A DNA stretch of 64,000 nt from JAEVLT01 sp044598425 (GTDB taxonomy: Bacteria > Bacillota > Bacilli > Bacillales > Cytobacillaceae): assembly GCA_044598425.1 (NCBI GenBank), contig CP172536.1, positions 1,612,001 to 1,676,000 on the forward strand, read 5' to 3'. The notes beneath the pieces are model-generated. The model did not search any database. It had not been told where the DNA came from and worked only from the letters and a program-made list of their open reading frames with translations. A program made the position numbers and the translations under genes. Positions 42,197-51,212 of the stretch are shown here, piece by piece (within the stretch, counting starts at the first letter, position 1; each line of letters opens with the position of its first letter).

Positions 42197-42225
42197 CGAT
42201 ATAATTGTTTTGAAGGGGCGATACG

Positions 42226-42897
42226 ATGCGATTATTAGTAGTAGAAGACAATATACCATTACTTGAATCAATTGTTCAGCTATTGTCTGACGAATTTGAG
42301 GTCGATCAGGCAACGAACGGAGAGGACGGCTTATTTTTAGCCCAGCAAAATATTCATGATGCGATTGTTTTGGATGTTATGCTTCCTGAAATTGACGGCT
42401 TTGAAATATTAAAAACCATTCGGGAAGAAGGGTTAAAAACCCCCGTTTTATTTTTAACGGCAAGGGATTCTTTGGAAGACCGGGTGATGGGGCTTGACAG
42501 CGGCGGGGATGATTATTTAACCAAGCCATTCCAGACTGCCGAGTTAAAAGCGCGAATTCGCGCGTTGCTGCGAAGAAGCGGCAGTTTGACAACCAACCAA
42601 ACGATCCAATATCGCGGAATTGAACTGCTGGGGAAAGAACGCGATATTTTGGTGGATCAGCAGCCGATTAAATTAACTGCCAAGCAATATGAACTGCTGG
42701 AGTTTTTGATTCAGAATAAAGGTGCGATTTTAACAAAAGAACAAATTTATGATCGGGTTTGGGGTTTTGATTCAGACACAACGATCGCAATCGTTGAAGT
42801 TTTTATGCATCACCTCCGCAAAAAATTAGAGCCTTCCGGGTACCACACGGACATTAAGACAATCCGCGGTGTTGGCTACATGCTCGGTGAAGATTAA
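42226..42897 (+). CDS. OmpR-family response regulator
   Basis: 223 residues. Receiver domain (LLVVEDNIPLLE, VLDVMLPEIDGFE with phosphoacceptor aspartate, KPF) and a winged-helix domain with LLEFLIQNKGAILTKEQIYDRVWG. AAGGGGCG precedes the ATG. It lies 69 bases after the exporter, whose genes it likely controls. Confidence 0.92.
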   Translation: MRLLVVEDNIPLLESIVQLLSDEFEVDQATNGEDGLFLAQQNIHDAIVLDVMLPEIDGFEILKTIREEGLKTPVLFLTARDSLEDRVMGLDSGGDDYLTKPFQTAELKARIRALLRRSGSLTTNQTIQYRGIELLGKERDILVDQQPIKLTAKQYELLEFLIQNKGAILTKEQIYDRVWGFDSDTTIAIVEVFMHHLRKKLEPSGYHTDIKTIRGVGYMLGED

Positions 42898-42908
42898 AGG
42901 AGATTTAG

Positions 42909-44141
42909 ATGTTTCAAAAAACGCATATTCGGTTGACGGCGATTATTTCACTCGTTTTTATTGTTTTAATCAGCATCCTTGGAAGTATTGTTTACTTTTA
43001 CACACAACATCAGTTATACAAAGATGTGAACCGCTCGCTTATCGATGCAGTCGGGCGATTTCAACAGCAGGATCCCCCCCCAAGGGAAGGATTTCAGCCG
43101 CTTCAGCGCAGGGACCCAAGGGTCGTCACTTTATTTTGGAATGAAAAGAAGCAATTGCTAAAGGAAAATCGCGAGGCGGATCTTTTTTTGGGGAACGAAA
43201 AACAAATCCTTCCGAAAGTAAAGAACCATCTGACCGATATCGATGTTGGCGATTTTGCCTTCCGTTATCTGGCCGTAAAGGTGAATACGAATATTGGAGA
43301 GGTAACCGTTCAGGCAATTCGTAATATCAATTCCGAAAAAGAACTGCTCGATCGTCTGCTTGTGATCATGCTAGTGGGCGTAGGGATTGGAATATTATGC
43401 GCGGTCGGCGCCGGCTATTTCCTAGCAGGGAAGGCGCTCATTCCGATCAAAAAAGCTTGGCAAAAACAGCAGCAGTTTGTTTCAGATGCTTCTCATGAAC
43501 TTCGCACGCCGCTAGCGGTCATTCAGTCGAAAACCGATGTGTTGTTTCGGACGCCAACGAAAACCATTCAAGAGCAAATTCTTGATATTTCAACAATTTC
43601 CAATGAAGCAAGGCGATTGTCAAAACTTGTTGCTAACCTGTTGACACTTGCTCGTTCGGACTCTGACCAAATAGAAGTGAAAAAGACCCTTTTTCTATTG
43701 GATGAACTGTTAAAGGAAATTCAACTACAGTATGAAGACATTGTTGAATTTCAAGGAAAAAAGCTATTGATTGAGGCGCGGGAGTCTATTCCTTTTTTTG
43801 CGGATAAGGAGAGGATCCATCAGCTGATCGTCATTTTATTGGACAATGCGATTAAATTTACAAACGATGGCGGGAAAATCAAACTCTCTTGTGCGCAAAT
43901 GGGTTCCTCCATTCTTTTAAAAATAGAAGATAATGGGATCGGCATCGCAAAAGAGGATGTGGGGAAAATTTTTGACCGATTCTATCAAGGCGACAAATCG
44001 CGCACAAATGCAGAAGGAACAGGACTTGGGCTGTCGATCGCCAAATGGATCATTGAGAAACACCATGGGAAAACAAAGGTCAACAGTACTCCAGGTGAAG
44101 GAACTGCTATCGAAATTCAATTTCCAAGATCTCAGAAATAG
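42909..44141 (+). CDS. Membrane sensor histidine kinase
   Basis: 410 residues. Two membrane segments (SLVFIVLISILGSIVYFYT near 14-33; LLVIMLVGVGIGILCAVGAGYFL near 150-172) bracket an extracellular loop with a PREGFQPLQRRD stretch. HisKA site: VSDASHELRTPLAVI; ATPase motifs: LLDNAIKFTNDGG, DNGIGIAKED, GTGLGLSIAKWI. Pairs with the regulator 11 bases upstream and probably senses the exporter substrate or envelope stress. Confidence 0.92.
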   Translation: MFQKTHIRLTAIISLVFIVLISILGSIVYFYTQHQLYKDVNRSLIDAVGRFQQQDPPPREGFQPLQRRDPRVVTLFWNEKKQLLKENREADLFLGNEKQILPKVKNHLTDIDVGDFAFRYLAVKVNTNIGEVTVQAIRNINSEKELLDRLLVIMLVGVGIGILCAVGAGYFLAGKALIPIKKAWQKQQQFVSDASHELRTPLAVIQSKTDVLFRTPTKTIQEQILDISTISNEARRLSKLVANLLTLARSDSDQIEVKKTLFLLDELLKEIQLQYEDIVEFQGKKLLIEARESIPFFADKERIHQLIVILLDNAIKFTNDGGKIKLSCAQMGSSILLKIEDNGIGIAKEDVGKIFDRFYQGDKSRTNAEGTGLGLSIAKWIIEKHHGKTKVNSTPGEGTAIEIQFPRSQK

Positions 44142-44533
44142 AAGGAAAAAGATTCATCGCCTGTGCAGGAAAATCTTTCAAAAACCGTGAATTGTAAAGA
44201 AGTTGAAAAGGGTTGTTCGATGAGGAGAGCTTGAATGAACCCTAAATGAAGAAAGAATTCACTTTGAATTCTTCGATCCAAAAGGAAACTTGGAAGAGGA
44301 ATAGAGATATAAAGCTGACTTCCCATTGGGGGTCAGCTTTTTGCATTGAATTTGAAGAAAATCACAATCTTAGCAACAAACAAAATCTTCCAGAAAAACC
44401 CTAACTATAAATCATTCACGGAATAAATGTTAACAATCTTTGAACAGAGTAATCTTGCGGTTGTTGCAGTTTTGAATCCAAAGCCAAATATGATTAAATG
44501 AAAGATAGGAAATGGCTGAAAGGATGAAAAGTT
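44142..44533. other. 392-base spacer with terminator
   Basis: Apart from the hairpin at 44311-44343, no gene, promoter consensus or repeat was seen. Weakly A/T-rich before the SGNH gene. Confidence 0.5.
44311..44343 (+). terminator. Terminator of the two-component operon
   Basis: AAAGCTGAC pairs with GTCAGCTTT around a 13-base loop, then TTG. It lies 170 bases after the kinase stop. Confidence 0.75.
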
Positions 44534-45310
44534 TTGAACAAAAGAATCATTCTTCTGATCACGGTTGTATCGGTGCTATTCACGCTGATTTGGCTGAGTG
44601 GGCTAGGCTGGGCAATGAATGAGTACTATGCCAGAAAACCGGATAAACTCGAACTTGTCACGAACGTGACCAACAAGCCAACTGAAAAGAAAGGGCTAAC
44701 AGTCGTTGCCCTTGGAGATTCCTTAACAAGAGGAACAGGGGATGAGACAGGTAAAGGCTATGTTGGCGATGTGATCGATGAAATCAAAAAAAGAACAAAA
44801 AAACAAACAACCCTTTTAAACTTAGGAGTAAATGGACAGAGGTCAGATCAACTGAGAGCACAAGTTCAACAAAAAGAAGTGCTGCGACAAATTGCTTCTG
44901 CCGATGTCCTTTTGGTTACGATTGGCGGCAATGATTTGTTTCGGGGCGGCCAAGGACTCGTTGATTACAATACAGGAAATATTGCTGCGACGGAAAAAAA
45001 ATACTTGGACAATCTTTCATTTATTTTTCAGAAAATCCGTCAGGTGAATGACCATGCCAATGTTTTCAACATCGGGTTGTATAATCCGTTTATCGAATTG
45101 AAGGAAGGCAAAGAAATGTCAAAAGTCGTCCGCCGCTGGAATTATGATACGGCTGAGTTGAGTGCCAATTATCCAAAAATTGTTTTTGTGCCAACATTTG
45201 ATTTATTTGAGCTAAAGGTGAATGATTATCTTTATTCAGATAAATTTCATCCGAATACGAAAGGATATCGCTTAATTGCAGAACGAGTTGCTGCATTGCT
45301 TACGTGGTAG
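44534..45310 (+). CDS. SGNH/GDSL-type secreted or anchored hydrolase
   Basis: 258 residues from TTG 44534, with AAAGGATG upstream. N-terminal signal anchor (IILLITVVSVLFTLIWLSGLGW). SGNH blocks: GDSLTRG (nucleophile serine), GVNGQRSD, IGGNDLFRG, and DKFHPN (catalytic Asp/His). Lipase/acylhydrolase family, YpmR-like; acts outside the membrane. Substrate unknown. The next gene starts 13 bases after its stop. Confidence 0.85.
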   Translation: MNKRIILLITVVSVLFTLIWLSGLGWAMNEYYARKPDKLELVTNVTNKPTEKKGLTVVALGDSLTRGTGDETGKGYVGDVIDEIKKRTKKQTTLLNLGVNGQRSDQLRAQVQQKEVLRQIASADVLLVTIGGNDLFRGGQGLVDYNTGNIAATEKKYLDNLSFIFQKIRQVNDHANVFNIGLYNPFIELKEGKEMSKVVRRWNYDTAELSANYPKIVFVPTFDLFELKVNDYLYSDKFHPNTKGYRLIAERVAALLTW

Positions 45311-45322
45311 GGGTAGGAAACA

Positions 45323-46234
45323 ATGGTTAAAACAACATTATCGGTTAAAAACTTGAAAAAAACAATCGGAAAAAAAGAGATTATAAAAGGGCTGACATTT
45401 GATTTAAAAGAGGGAGAGGTTTTCGGCTTCCTTGGGCCAAATGGCGCCGGAAAAACAACGACGATCCGGATGCTGGTCGGCTTAATCAAGCCTACTTCCG
45501 GCTCGATTGAAATTGGCGGCTACAATGTCCAAACCCATTTTACCGAAGCATTAAAAAATTTAGGCTGCATCGTTGAAAATCCGGAACTTTATCCTTATTT
45601 AACGGGATGGGATAATTTGCTGCACTTCGTCCGTATGCTCAAAGGAGTCGGCGAAGAGCGGATAAATGAAGTGTCGGAACTCGTTGGTCTCACAAGCAGG
45701 ATTCACGATAAGGTAAAAACATACTCTCTAGGGATGCGGCAGCGGTTAGGAATTGCCCAAGCCCTTTTAGGAAGGCCGAAAGTGTTGATCCTCGATGAAC
45801 AGACGAACGGACTGGATCCGGCCGGCATTCGTGAGATGCGGGAATTCATCCGCTTTTTAGCAGAAAAAGAAGGCTTGAGTGTGCTGGTATCAAGCCATTT
45901 GCTAAGTGAAATCCAATTATTGTGCGACCGGGTAGCCATTATTTCAAAAGGACAGATTATTCGCATTGATTCAGTTGCAAACCTGCTCTCGAATCGTGAG
46001 CGTATGGAATGGCGTTTTCATCCGCTTGAAATAGGAAAGACCATTTTAAGCCGATTGACAAAAATCGAAGAAACAGAAGACGGAACCATTTTAACCGAAT
46101 ACGTTGCCGACAAAATTGCCGATTGGAATAAAAGTCTTATCAATGCGGGTATTTCCGTCACGGAAATGACCCGGAAGTTACCAGTTTTGGAGGATTTATT
46201 CCTCGAACTTACGGGCGGTGACAGAATTGGCTAA
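45323..46234 (+). CDS. ABC-2 type exporter ATPase
   Basis: 303 residues. Walker A GPNGAGKTT, signature YSLGMRQRLGIAQALL, Walker B VLILDEQTNGLDPAG, H-loop SSHLLSE. Full-length BcrA/CcmA-type ATPase with an added C-terminal part (WRFHPLEIGKTIL) usual in this group. Overlaps the permease by 17 bases. Confidence 0.9.
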   Translation: MVKTTLSVKNLKKTIGKKEIIKGLTFDLKEGEVFGFLGPNGAGKTTTIRMLVGLIKPTSGSIEIGGYNVQTHFTEALKNLGCIVENPELYPYLTGWDNLLHFVRMLKGVGEERINEVSELVGLTSRIHDKVKTYSLGMRQRLGIAQALLGRPKVLILDEQTNGLDPAGIREMREFIRFLAEKEGLSVLVSSHLLSEIQLLCDRVAIISKGQIIRIDSVANLLSNRERMEWRFHPLEIGKTILSRLTKIEETEDGTILTEYVADKIADWNKSLINAGISVTEMTRKLPVLEDLFLELTGGDRIG

Positions 46235-47207
46235 ATTGATTCAAAATGAAATGATGAAGCTGCTCGCTAAGAAGCGCCTGCTTGTTATAGGCTTGATCAT
46301 GGGTGTGCTGGTTATTTTATTCACCTATGCCCAATACAGAACCACCCAGGCACAGCGTGAAAAATTAGGGACAAGTGATTGGCGGACGATTTTGCAGCAG
46401 CAGATTATTGATACGCAAAATCGGCTAAGCAGCAGCCGAATTACCGAAGAATGGAAAAAACAGCTGCAGATTACGCTCCAGCAGCAGCAATACTATCTTG
46501 ATCATGACATTAATCCGACAGAGCCGGGAGCGCCAACCTTTATTCGAATTTTCCTCGAAAATTCAATTGATTTGTTTATACCGCTCATGGTCATGGTTAT
46601 TGCAAGCGACCTTGTTTCCTCAGAACATAGTCTTGGATCAATTAAATTGCTATTAACCCGGCCTGTTCGAAGGTGGAAAGTGCTGCTGAGTAAATATATT
46701 ACACTGTTGCTGGCGATATCATTAATCATTGCAATGGCAGGAATTCTTTCTTATTTGATTTCCGGCATTGTTTTTGGCTATAAAGGCTGGCGTGCTCCCA
46801 TTTTAACCGGTTTTTCCGTAACGGAAACAGGATTAAACACATCTGCTGTAAAGCTTCTTGACCTGTGGCAATATCTTTTTATGGATTTTGGGCTTGTTTG
46901 GTATGTTGCCACCGTTGTTGGGACACTTTCCTTTATGCTCTCGGTTTTAATCCGTAGCACGGCCGCCGGTATGGGCGTGATGCTAGCTTCATTAATTTCC
47001 GGTGCCATCCTTAGCAACATGGTTTCCTCGTGGCATTCGGCGAAATATCTTTTTATGGTGAACCTGAGGCTGACGGATTATTTAAAAGGCATTGCGCCGC
47101 CAATTGAAGGGATGACGCTTTCCTTTTCCATGATGGTTTTATTCATATGGTGGGCAGCAGCTTTATTGATTGCTTTCATTGTTTTTACAAAAAAAGATGT
47201 ATACTAA
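46218..47207 (+). CDS. ABC-2 type exporter permease
   Basis: 329 residues, six membrane segments, with an extracellular loop rich in Gln (QQQIIDTQNRLSSSRI) after the first. Start is GTG 46218 inside the ATPase gene; TTG 46227 is possible. ABC-2 signature region EHSLGSIKLLLTRPVRRWKVLLSKY. With its ATPase it exports an unknown substrate; neighbours suggest bacitracin- or lantibiotic-type self-protection but do not prove it. Confidence 0.88.
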   Translation: MTELAKLIQNEMMKLLAKKRLLVIGLIMGVLVILFTYAQYRTTQAQREKLGTSDWRTILQQQIIDTQNRLSSSRITEEWKKQLQITLQQQQYYLDHDINPTEPGAPTFIRIFLENSIDLFIPLMVMVIASDLVSSEHSLGSIKLLLTRPVRRWKVLLSKYITLLLAISLIIAMAGILSYLISGIVFGYKGWRAPILTGFSVTETGLNTSAVKLLDLWQYLFMDFGLVWYVATVVGTLSFMLSVLIRSTAAGMGVMLASLISGAILSNMVSSWHSAKYLFMVNLRLTDYLKGIAPPIEGMTLSFSMMVLFIWWAAALLIAFIVFTKKDVY

Positions 47208-47217
47208 TTTTTTTCTG

Positions 47218-47242
47218 CCGCATGAATTTTATGCGGTTTTTT
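47218..47242 (+). terminator. Terminator after the ABC-2 exporter
   Basis: CCGCAT pairs with ATGCGG around a 7-base loop, then TTTTTT. Confidence 0.7.
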
Positions 47243-47321
47243 ATTTACCAACTATACGATTTCATTGAATGGAAAAGCTATAAATGACCTTTCTAAAAAG
47301 GGTCGAAGGAGGAATGAACCG

Positions 47322-48161
47322 TTGCAATACAAAAAATCAAAACTTGCATTTGCAGCGATGATTTTAGTTTCGCTCACAGCGTGTGCAAATAACAATAACA
47401 ACAATGCATTGGGTGGGCCGCGCAATGTGGCCAACAAGGATTTAACTGGCCCTAGAAATGTTTCAACAGGCGACTTAAAACGTCCGTTGAATGTTTCCAA
47501 TCCCAATCGCTTTTCTACAACAGAAATTCAGCCAATGAACAATGGGTTTATTACTATCGATCAAAATTCATATAGCACGACAACACCTAGTCATCAGTTT
47601 CCGCATAGCAAGCGGGTTGGGGATGGCCAATTCTGGTATTACCGTTTTGAGCCAGAGCTGAGGAATCAAACGGGAAAGATCCAACAGCCAAGAACTGGAG
47701 TTGTAACACCGCCAAAAGCGAGTACCCCAGCAGCGCCGGAAACTCCGCCGGCTCAGCAGCCTTCTGGCCAAACGACAGACAACATTGGCACCATTGCCAT
47801 GCAGGTAATTGATTTGACAAATAAAGAACGGCAAAAAAACGGACTTCCGCCATTAAAAGCGGACCCATCACTCACTAGAGTCGCGCAAACTAAAACTAAC
47901 GATATGAACGCCAAGCATTATTTTTCTCATACAAGTCCAACATATGGTTCTCCATTTGACATGATGAGGGATTTTGGCGTTACGTATCGTACCGCAGGAG
48001 AAAATATTGCCATGGGGCAGCCGACAGCACAGCAAGTCGTAAACGCTTGGATGAACAGCGAAGGGCATCGTAAAAATATTCTTAGCCCGAATTACACAAA
48101 TATCGGTGTTGGTTATACAAAAGCAGGAAACTACTGGGCGCAAATGTTTATTGGAAAATGA
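47322..48161 (+). CDS. CAP/SCP-domain lipoprotein (YkwD-like)
   Basis: 279 residues from TTG 47322, backed by GAAGGAGGAATGAACCG. Signal peptide with lipobox VSLTAC (C21). The mature N terminus is Asn-rich and repeats GPRNVxxxDL, then a proline-rich linker. The CAP domain spans about 160-279 (VIDLTNKERQKNGLPPL, HYFSHTSPTYGSPF, AGENIAMG, GHRKNILSPNYTNIGVGY). Cell-surface protein like YkwD of Bacillus subtilis, whose function is not settled. Confidence 0.88.
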   Translation: MQYKKSKLAFAAMILVSLTACANNNNNNALGGPRNVANKDLTGPRNVSTGDLKRPLNVSNPNRFSTTEIQPMNNGFITIDQNSYSTTTPSHQFPHSKRVGDGQFWYYRFEPELRNQTGKIQQPRTGVVTPPKASTPAAPETPPAQQPSGQTTDNIGTIAMQVIDLTNKERQKNGLPPLKADPSLTRVAQTKTNDMNAKHYFSHTSPTYGSPFDMMRDFGVTYRTAGENIAMGQPTAQQVVNAWMNSEGHRKNILSPNYTNIGVGYTKAGNYWAQMFIGK

Positions 48162-48169
48162 CAACGCGG

Positions 48170-48197
48170 AGCTATTTCCAAACGGAAATAGCTCCCT
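48170..48197. terminator. Hairpin between the CAP gene and the dehalogenase gene
   Basis: GGAGCTATTTCC pairs perfectly with GGAAATAGCTCC around AAAC. T-poor flanks make it a weaker terminator. Confidence 0.5.
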
Positions 48198-48208
48198 CTT
48201 ACGTCCGT

Positions 48209-48877
48209 TTAAATTTCCGTAAGGATTCCATGTAAATCAGTATGAATACGATGCGGCTTCACACCCAATTCTTCTTCAGGCAGCTGATTGCGGTTAATCC
48301 AGGCTGTTTGAAACCCGAAGGCTCTCGCTCCGCTAATATCCCAGCCATTTGATGACATAAACAAAATGTCACTGCGCTCTAGCCCTAATACGTCAAGTAC
48401 ATAATGATAGGAGGCAGGTGTGGGTTTATATTGTTTTCGATCATCGACACTAATGATTTCGCTGAAAAAATGAGCCAATCCCGAATTCTGGATCAACGTA
48501 TCTAACATATCATGCGAACCATTTGAAAAAACAGCCAGCCTTTTGGATTTAAGCTGAGTTAGTACTTCTGCCACTTCCGGATATGGAGAAAGATGGAGAT
48601 ACGAATTCATTAACGCATTTATTTTTTCAGAAGACGGTTCAAGCTTAAGACTGTTTAAAGTGTAGTGCAGGGAATCTTCTGTGATTTTCCAAAATGTATC
48701 ATATTTGCCCATTAGCTGCCGCAAAAAAGAATACTCCAGCTGCTTTTGCCGCCATAAACGGCTGATTTCGGCCCCTTTATTGGGATAAAGTTCATCGGCT
48801 TTTTCTTTTACAGAATGAACATTGAACAATGTTCCGTAAACATCAAACACGCAAGCTTTAATCGAAGAATTCATCAT
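48209..48877 (-). CDS. Haloacid dehalogenase, type II (HAD superfamily)
   Basis: 222 residues. HAD motif I FDVYGTLFN (nucleophile D), motif II AVFSNGSHDML, lysine in KQYKPTPASY and motif IV SSNGWDISGARAFGF. This is the L-2-haloacid dehalogenase type (SNG and SSNGWD). Natural substrate unknown. GAAAGGAGCACG upstream of the start. Single gene. Confidence 0.88.
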   Translation of the reverse strand: MMNSSIKACVFDVYGTLFNVHSVKEKADELYPNKGAEISRLWRQKQLEYSFLRQLMGKYDTFWKITEDSLHYTLNSLKLEPSSEKINALMNSYLHLSPYPEVAEVLTQLKSKRLAVFSNGSHDMLDTLIQNSGLAHFFSEIISVDDRKQYKPTPASYHYVLDVLGLERSDILFMSSNGWDISGARAFGFQTAWINRNQLPEEELGVKPHRIHTDLHGILTEI

Positions 48878-49071
48878 CGTGCTCCTTTCAATTTGACTCC
48901 ATCGTTTCTTTCTTACAAGTTTAAATGATTCACAGTAGAAAATAAACCAATACCTATTAACCGCAGAACCCAGAAATTTTTTATAAAATTGGTAAATATT
49001 TTCGTTCGTAATGGGGATGATAATCTGGGGTTAGGTTTTTAAACTACGAAAATTTTAAGCAAGGAGTTGGA

Positions 49072-49641
49072 TTGATTGTGAAAATATTGTTGATGGTTTT
49101 GGGATTATTCTTGTCGATTCCAAGCCTGTCAATGGCAAATGCGGCTACGGCTAATTTACAGCCGGGACAAGCAAAAATGGTTCATAAGGATTGCCATGAA
49201 GGCCATCATTCCATGAATGGTCAAAAGTGGCAGGAAAAAATGAAGGAAAGAGAACAAGAAATTCTTTCGTGGGTCAACAAGTATACCCCAGAAAAGAAAC
49301 AAGAGTGGGACAAGGTTATGACAGAAAGGAAGTACCTTCGGAAGAAATGGCATAGCCCTCAATTCGCTCAAAAACGCGAGCAATGGAAAAAGAACAAAAT
49401 AGCGCAAATGCAGGCGTTAAAGAAAGCATATGAGGATGGAAAAATAACAAAAGAAGAATATTTATCCAAGATTCATGGCGGCAAAAAAATGGGGGCATGG
49501 AAAACATACCATGATTTAAAAACAGCTGTTGAAAATAAAAATGATCAACAAGCGAAACAGCTGTTGAATCAAATGCTGACGCATTATAAAATGCATAATG
49601 AAAAAATGAAGAGCATGATTCAAGCAACTGGAAATCAATAA
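49072..49641 (+). CDS. Secreted His- and Lys-rich helical protein, unknown
   Basis: 189 residues from TTG 49072, with AAGGAG 5 bases upstream. Signal peptide (ILLMVLGLFLSIPSLSMANA). After it, KDCHEGHHSMNG could bind metal, then long amphipathic helices with many K, E, Q (WQEKMKEREQEIL, LKKAYEDGKITKEEYL). The KAYEDGKITKEEYL segment is like a short-helix motif of DUF2680-type proteins; no firm family. Followed by a terminator. Confidence 0.6.
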   Translation: MIVKILLMVLGLFLSIPSLSMANAATANLQPGQAKMVHKDCHEGHHSMNGQKWQEKMKEREQEILSWVNKYTPEKKQEWDKVMTERKYLRKKWHSPQFAQKREQWKKNKIAQMQALKKAYEDGKITKEEYLSKIHGGKKMGAWKTYHDLKTAVENKNDQQAKQLLNQMLTHYKMHNEKMKSMIQATGNQ

Positions 49642-49647
49642 GCAATC

Positions 49648-49680
49648 AAAACGCCAGCCATTATACCAGCTGGCGTTTTC
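49648..49680. terminator. Bidirectional terminator
   Basis: AAAACGCCAGC pairs with GCTGGCGTTTTCC around 10 bases. Confidence 0.85.
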
Positions 49681-49689
49681 CTTCTGGTA

Positions 49690-50133
49690 TCAACTTGGAA
49701 GTTTTTGTATTTCGGTTTCTTCAATCTCCTCAATGTCAATCAAAATATAATCTTTATAGTAAATCATTATTTGTTTTTCACCGTCAGACTGAATGACTTT
49801 TTGAATAATCTCGGTGTTTCGGCAAAAAAGCGGCACTTTGATTTCACCGTCACTAAAAATAAGGTAGCAAAAATCATTCGCAAAAGGAGCATTTTCATTG
49901 CGAACGGCAATAAATTTTCCTTTGAAGCACGAAAGGTTCGTCTTCATTTCATGCTCCGCTTCCTCTGCCTGCGCCAATAATTGCTGTTTCATATTTTCTA
50001 GCAATTTTTTTAAAAATAGTAGAAAGGCAATAAAACCCATGATGGTCAGCGCTACTAAATACTTTTCAGGAAGGGAAGGCACTGTAGCCGCAAGAATCCA
50101 GCAACCAAAGGCAATGAACAGGTGATCATACAT
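49690..50133 (-). CDS. Membrane-anchored protein of unknown function
   Basis: 147 residues from ATG 50133, as GAGGGTG is correctly spaced (GTG 50142 overlaps it). Two membrane segments (HLFIAFGCWILAA, YLVALTIMGFIAFLLFL), then a cytoplasmic domain with a beta-rich look (KGKFIAVRNENAPFANDFCYLIFSDGE). No family recognised. Confidence 0.55.
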   Translation of the reverse strand: MYDHLFIAFGCWILAATVPSLPEKYLVALTIMGFIAFLLFLKKLLENMKQQLLAQAEEAEHEMKTNLSCFKGKFIAVRNENAPFANDFCYLIFSDGEIKVPLFCRNTEIIQKVIQSDGEKQIMIYYKDYILIDIEEIEETEIQKLPS

Positions 50134-50289
50134 CCTAAACACCCTCTTTTTGGTTTAAAGTTTTTCTTTATTTTAAGAATACTCCAAAAACAGGTATCGG
50201 TAAATTATGAATTTTCAAAACAATTAACCCGATGTTTAATCAGAAAAAGGAGGGGAACAAATAAAATAACCGAAAAGGAGGCTTGCAAA

Positions 50290-50412
50290 ATGGACAAAAA
50301 GAAGTTAATGATGACAACCGTTACGCTCGGTGCAGCCTATTTGCTGAGAAACAAGGATGCTCGCCAAAAGCTGATGGGGCAATTTCAAGCATTAGCCAAG
50401 AAAAAGAAGTAA
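50290..50412 (+). CDS. Tiny basic membrane-associated protein, 40 residues
   Basis: ATG 50290 after AAGGAGG, excellent spacing. Product begins MDKKKLMMTTVTLGAAYLL and ends QFQALAKKKK: one short hydrophobic stretch and basic ends. Unknown function, but the ribosome site is strong. Confidence 0.6.
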   Translation: MDKKKLMMTTVTLGAAYLLRNKDARQKLMGQFQALAKKKK

Positions 50413-50483
50413 TCTTCCGCATCACATAATGGAATCAAACTGGGACATACTCTCTATGTAAAAGTCTCCAGGGAGGTACATTC

Positions 50484-50832
50484 ATGAGTTTACAGCTGCA
50501 GGAAAGAGATACTTGGAAAGAAGTTTTAAATACGGTTAAAACCTTATCGGACCGCCCAGGTTTGGATTATTACCGCATTAGTGTAAAACGGGAAGATCCG
50601 CGAGAAGAGGGTTTGCCTTCAGGATGTTTCCACCTACTTGCACAATCAGGTAAATGAAGGGTACATCATTTTAGAATGGCTTCAGAATATATTGCCTTCA
50701 AATAATGGCGATTTTTACTTCTGCGGTCCTGAGCCATTTATGAAGGCGGTAAACCGGGCGCTTAAACAATGGGAAATTCCGGAAGAGCGGATTCATTACG
50801 AGTTCTTTGGTTCCTTTGGCAGCCTGAATTAA
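50484..50832 (+). pseudogene. hmp: Flavohemoglobin (Hmp) remnant
   Basis: ATG 50484 with GGGAGG gives a frame containing TLSDRPGLDYYRISVKRED and a stop at 50655. A second frame continues STYLHNQVNEGYII and ends DFYFCGPEPFMKAVNRALKQWEI, then RIHYEFFGSFGSLN at 50832. These are parts of the FAD- and NAD-binding domains of nitric oxide dioxygenase. The whole globin domain and much of the reductase are missing, and a frameshift lies near 50620. Non-functional. Confidence 0.8.
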
Positions 50833-50846
50833 ACATACAAAAAGAA

Positions 50847-50873
50847 GGAGTGCCGGTTTAATAGGGGCACTCC
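50847..50873. terminator. Hairpin before tatA
   Basis: GGAGTGCC pairs with GGCACTCC around 11 bases, then TGATTATTTTTT on the plus strand. Confidence 0.65.
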
Positions 50874-50876
50874 TGA

Positions 50877-51086
50877 TTATTTTTTAATGCCTTCTTTTTT
50901 ACTTTCCTTGATTTCCTCTTTTAAATCTTCTTTTATATCATCGGTTAATTCAGCTGTTGCTTTTTTAAATTCACTCAACGATTTTCCGAAAGCGCGTCCG
51001 ATCTCCGGCAGCTTACTCGGGCCAAAAATAACCAATGCGACAATGAGAATTAAAATTAAGCCAGGAATACCAATATTTGAAAACAT
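50877..51086 (-). CDS. tatA: Twin-arginine translocase subunit TatA/TatE
   Basis: 69 residues. One N-terminal membrane segment (IGIPGLILILIVALVIFG), hinge FGPSKLPEIGRAFGKSL and an amphipathic, charged C-terminal tail rich in K and E. It forms the Tat pore. TatC is not beside it, so it is a lone copy. GAGAGTGA upstream of the ATG. Confidence 0.92.
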   Translation of the reverse strand: MFSNIGIPGLILILIVALVIFGPSKLPEIGRAFGKSLSEFKKATAELTDDIKEDLKEEIKESKKEGIKK

Positions 51087-51212
51087 GGCTTCACTCTCCT
51101 AGTGGGCAAATTCAAACTTAAGTCTATTATACTTCAATCTTTACTGTCGGACTAGTTCTGATTGATAAGGAATCATGGTATTTAAAAATTTTTTCAAAAA
51201 AAACTCGCCGGG

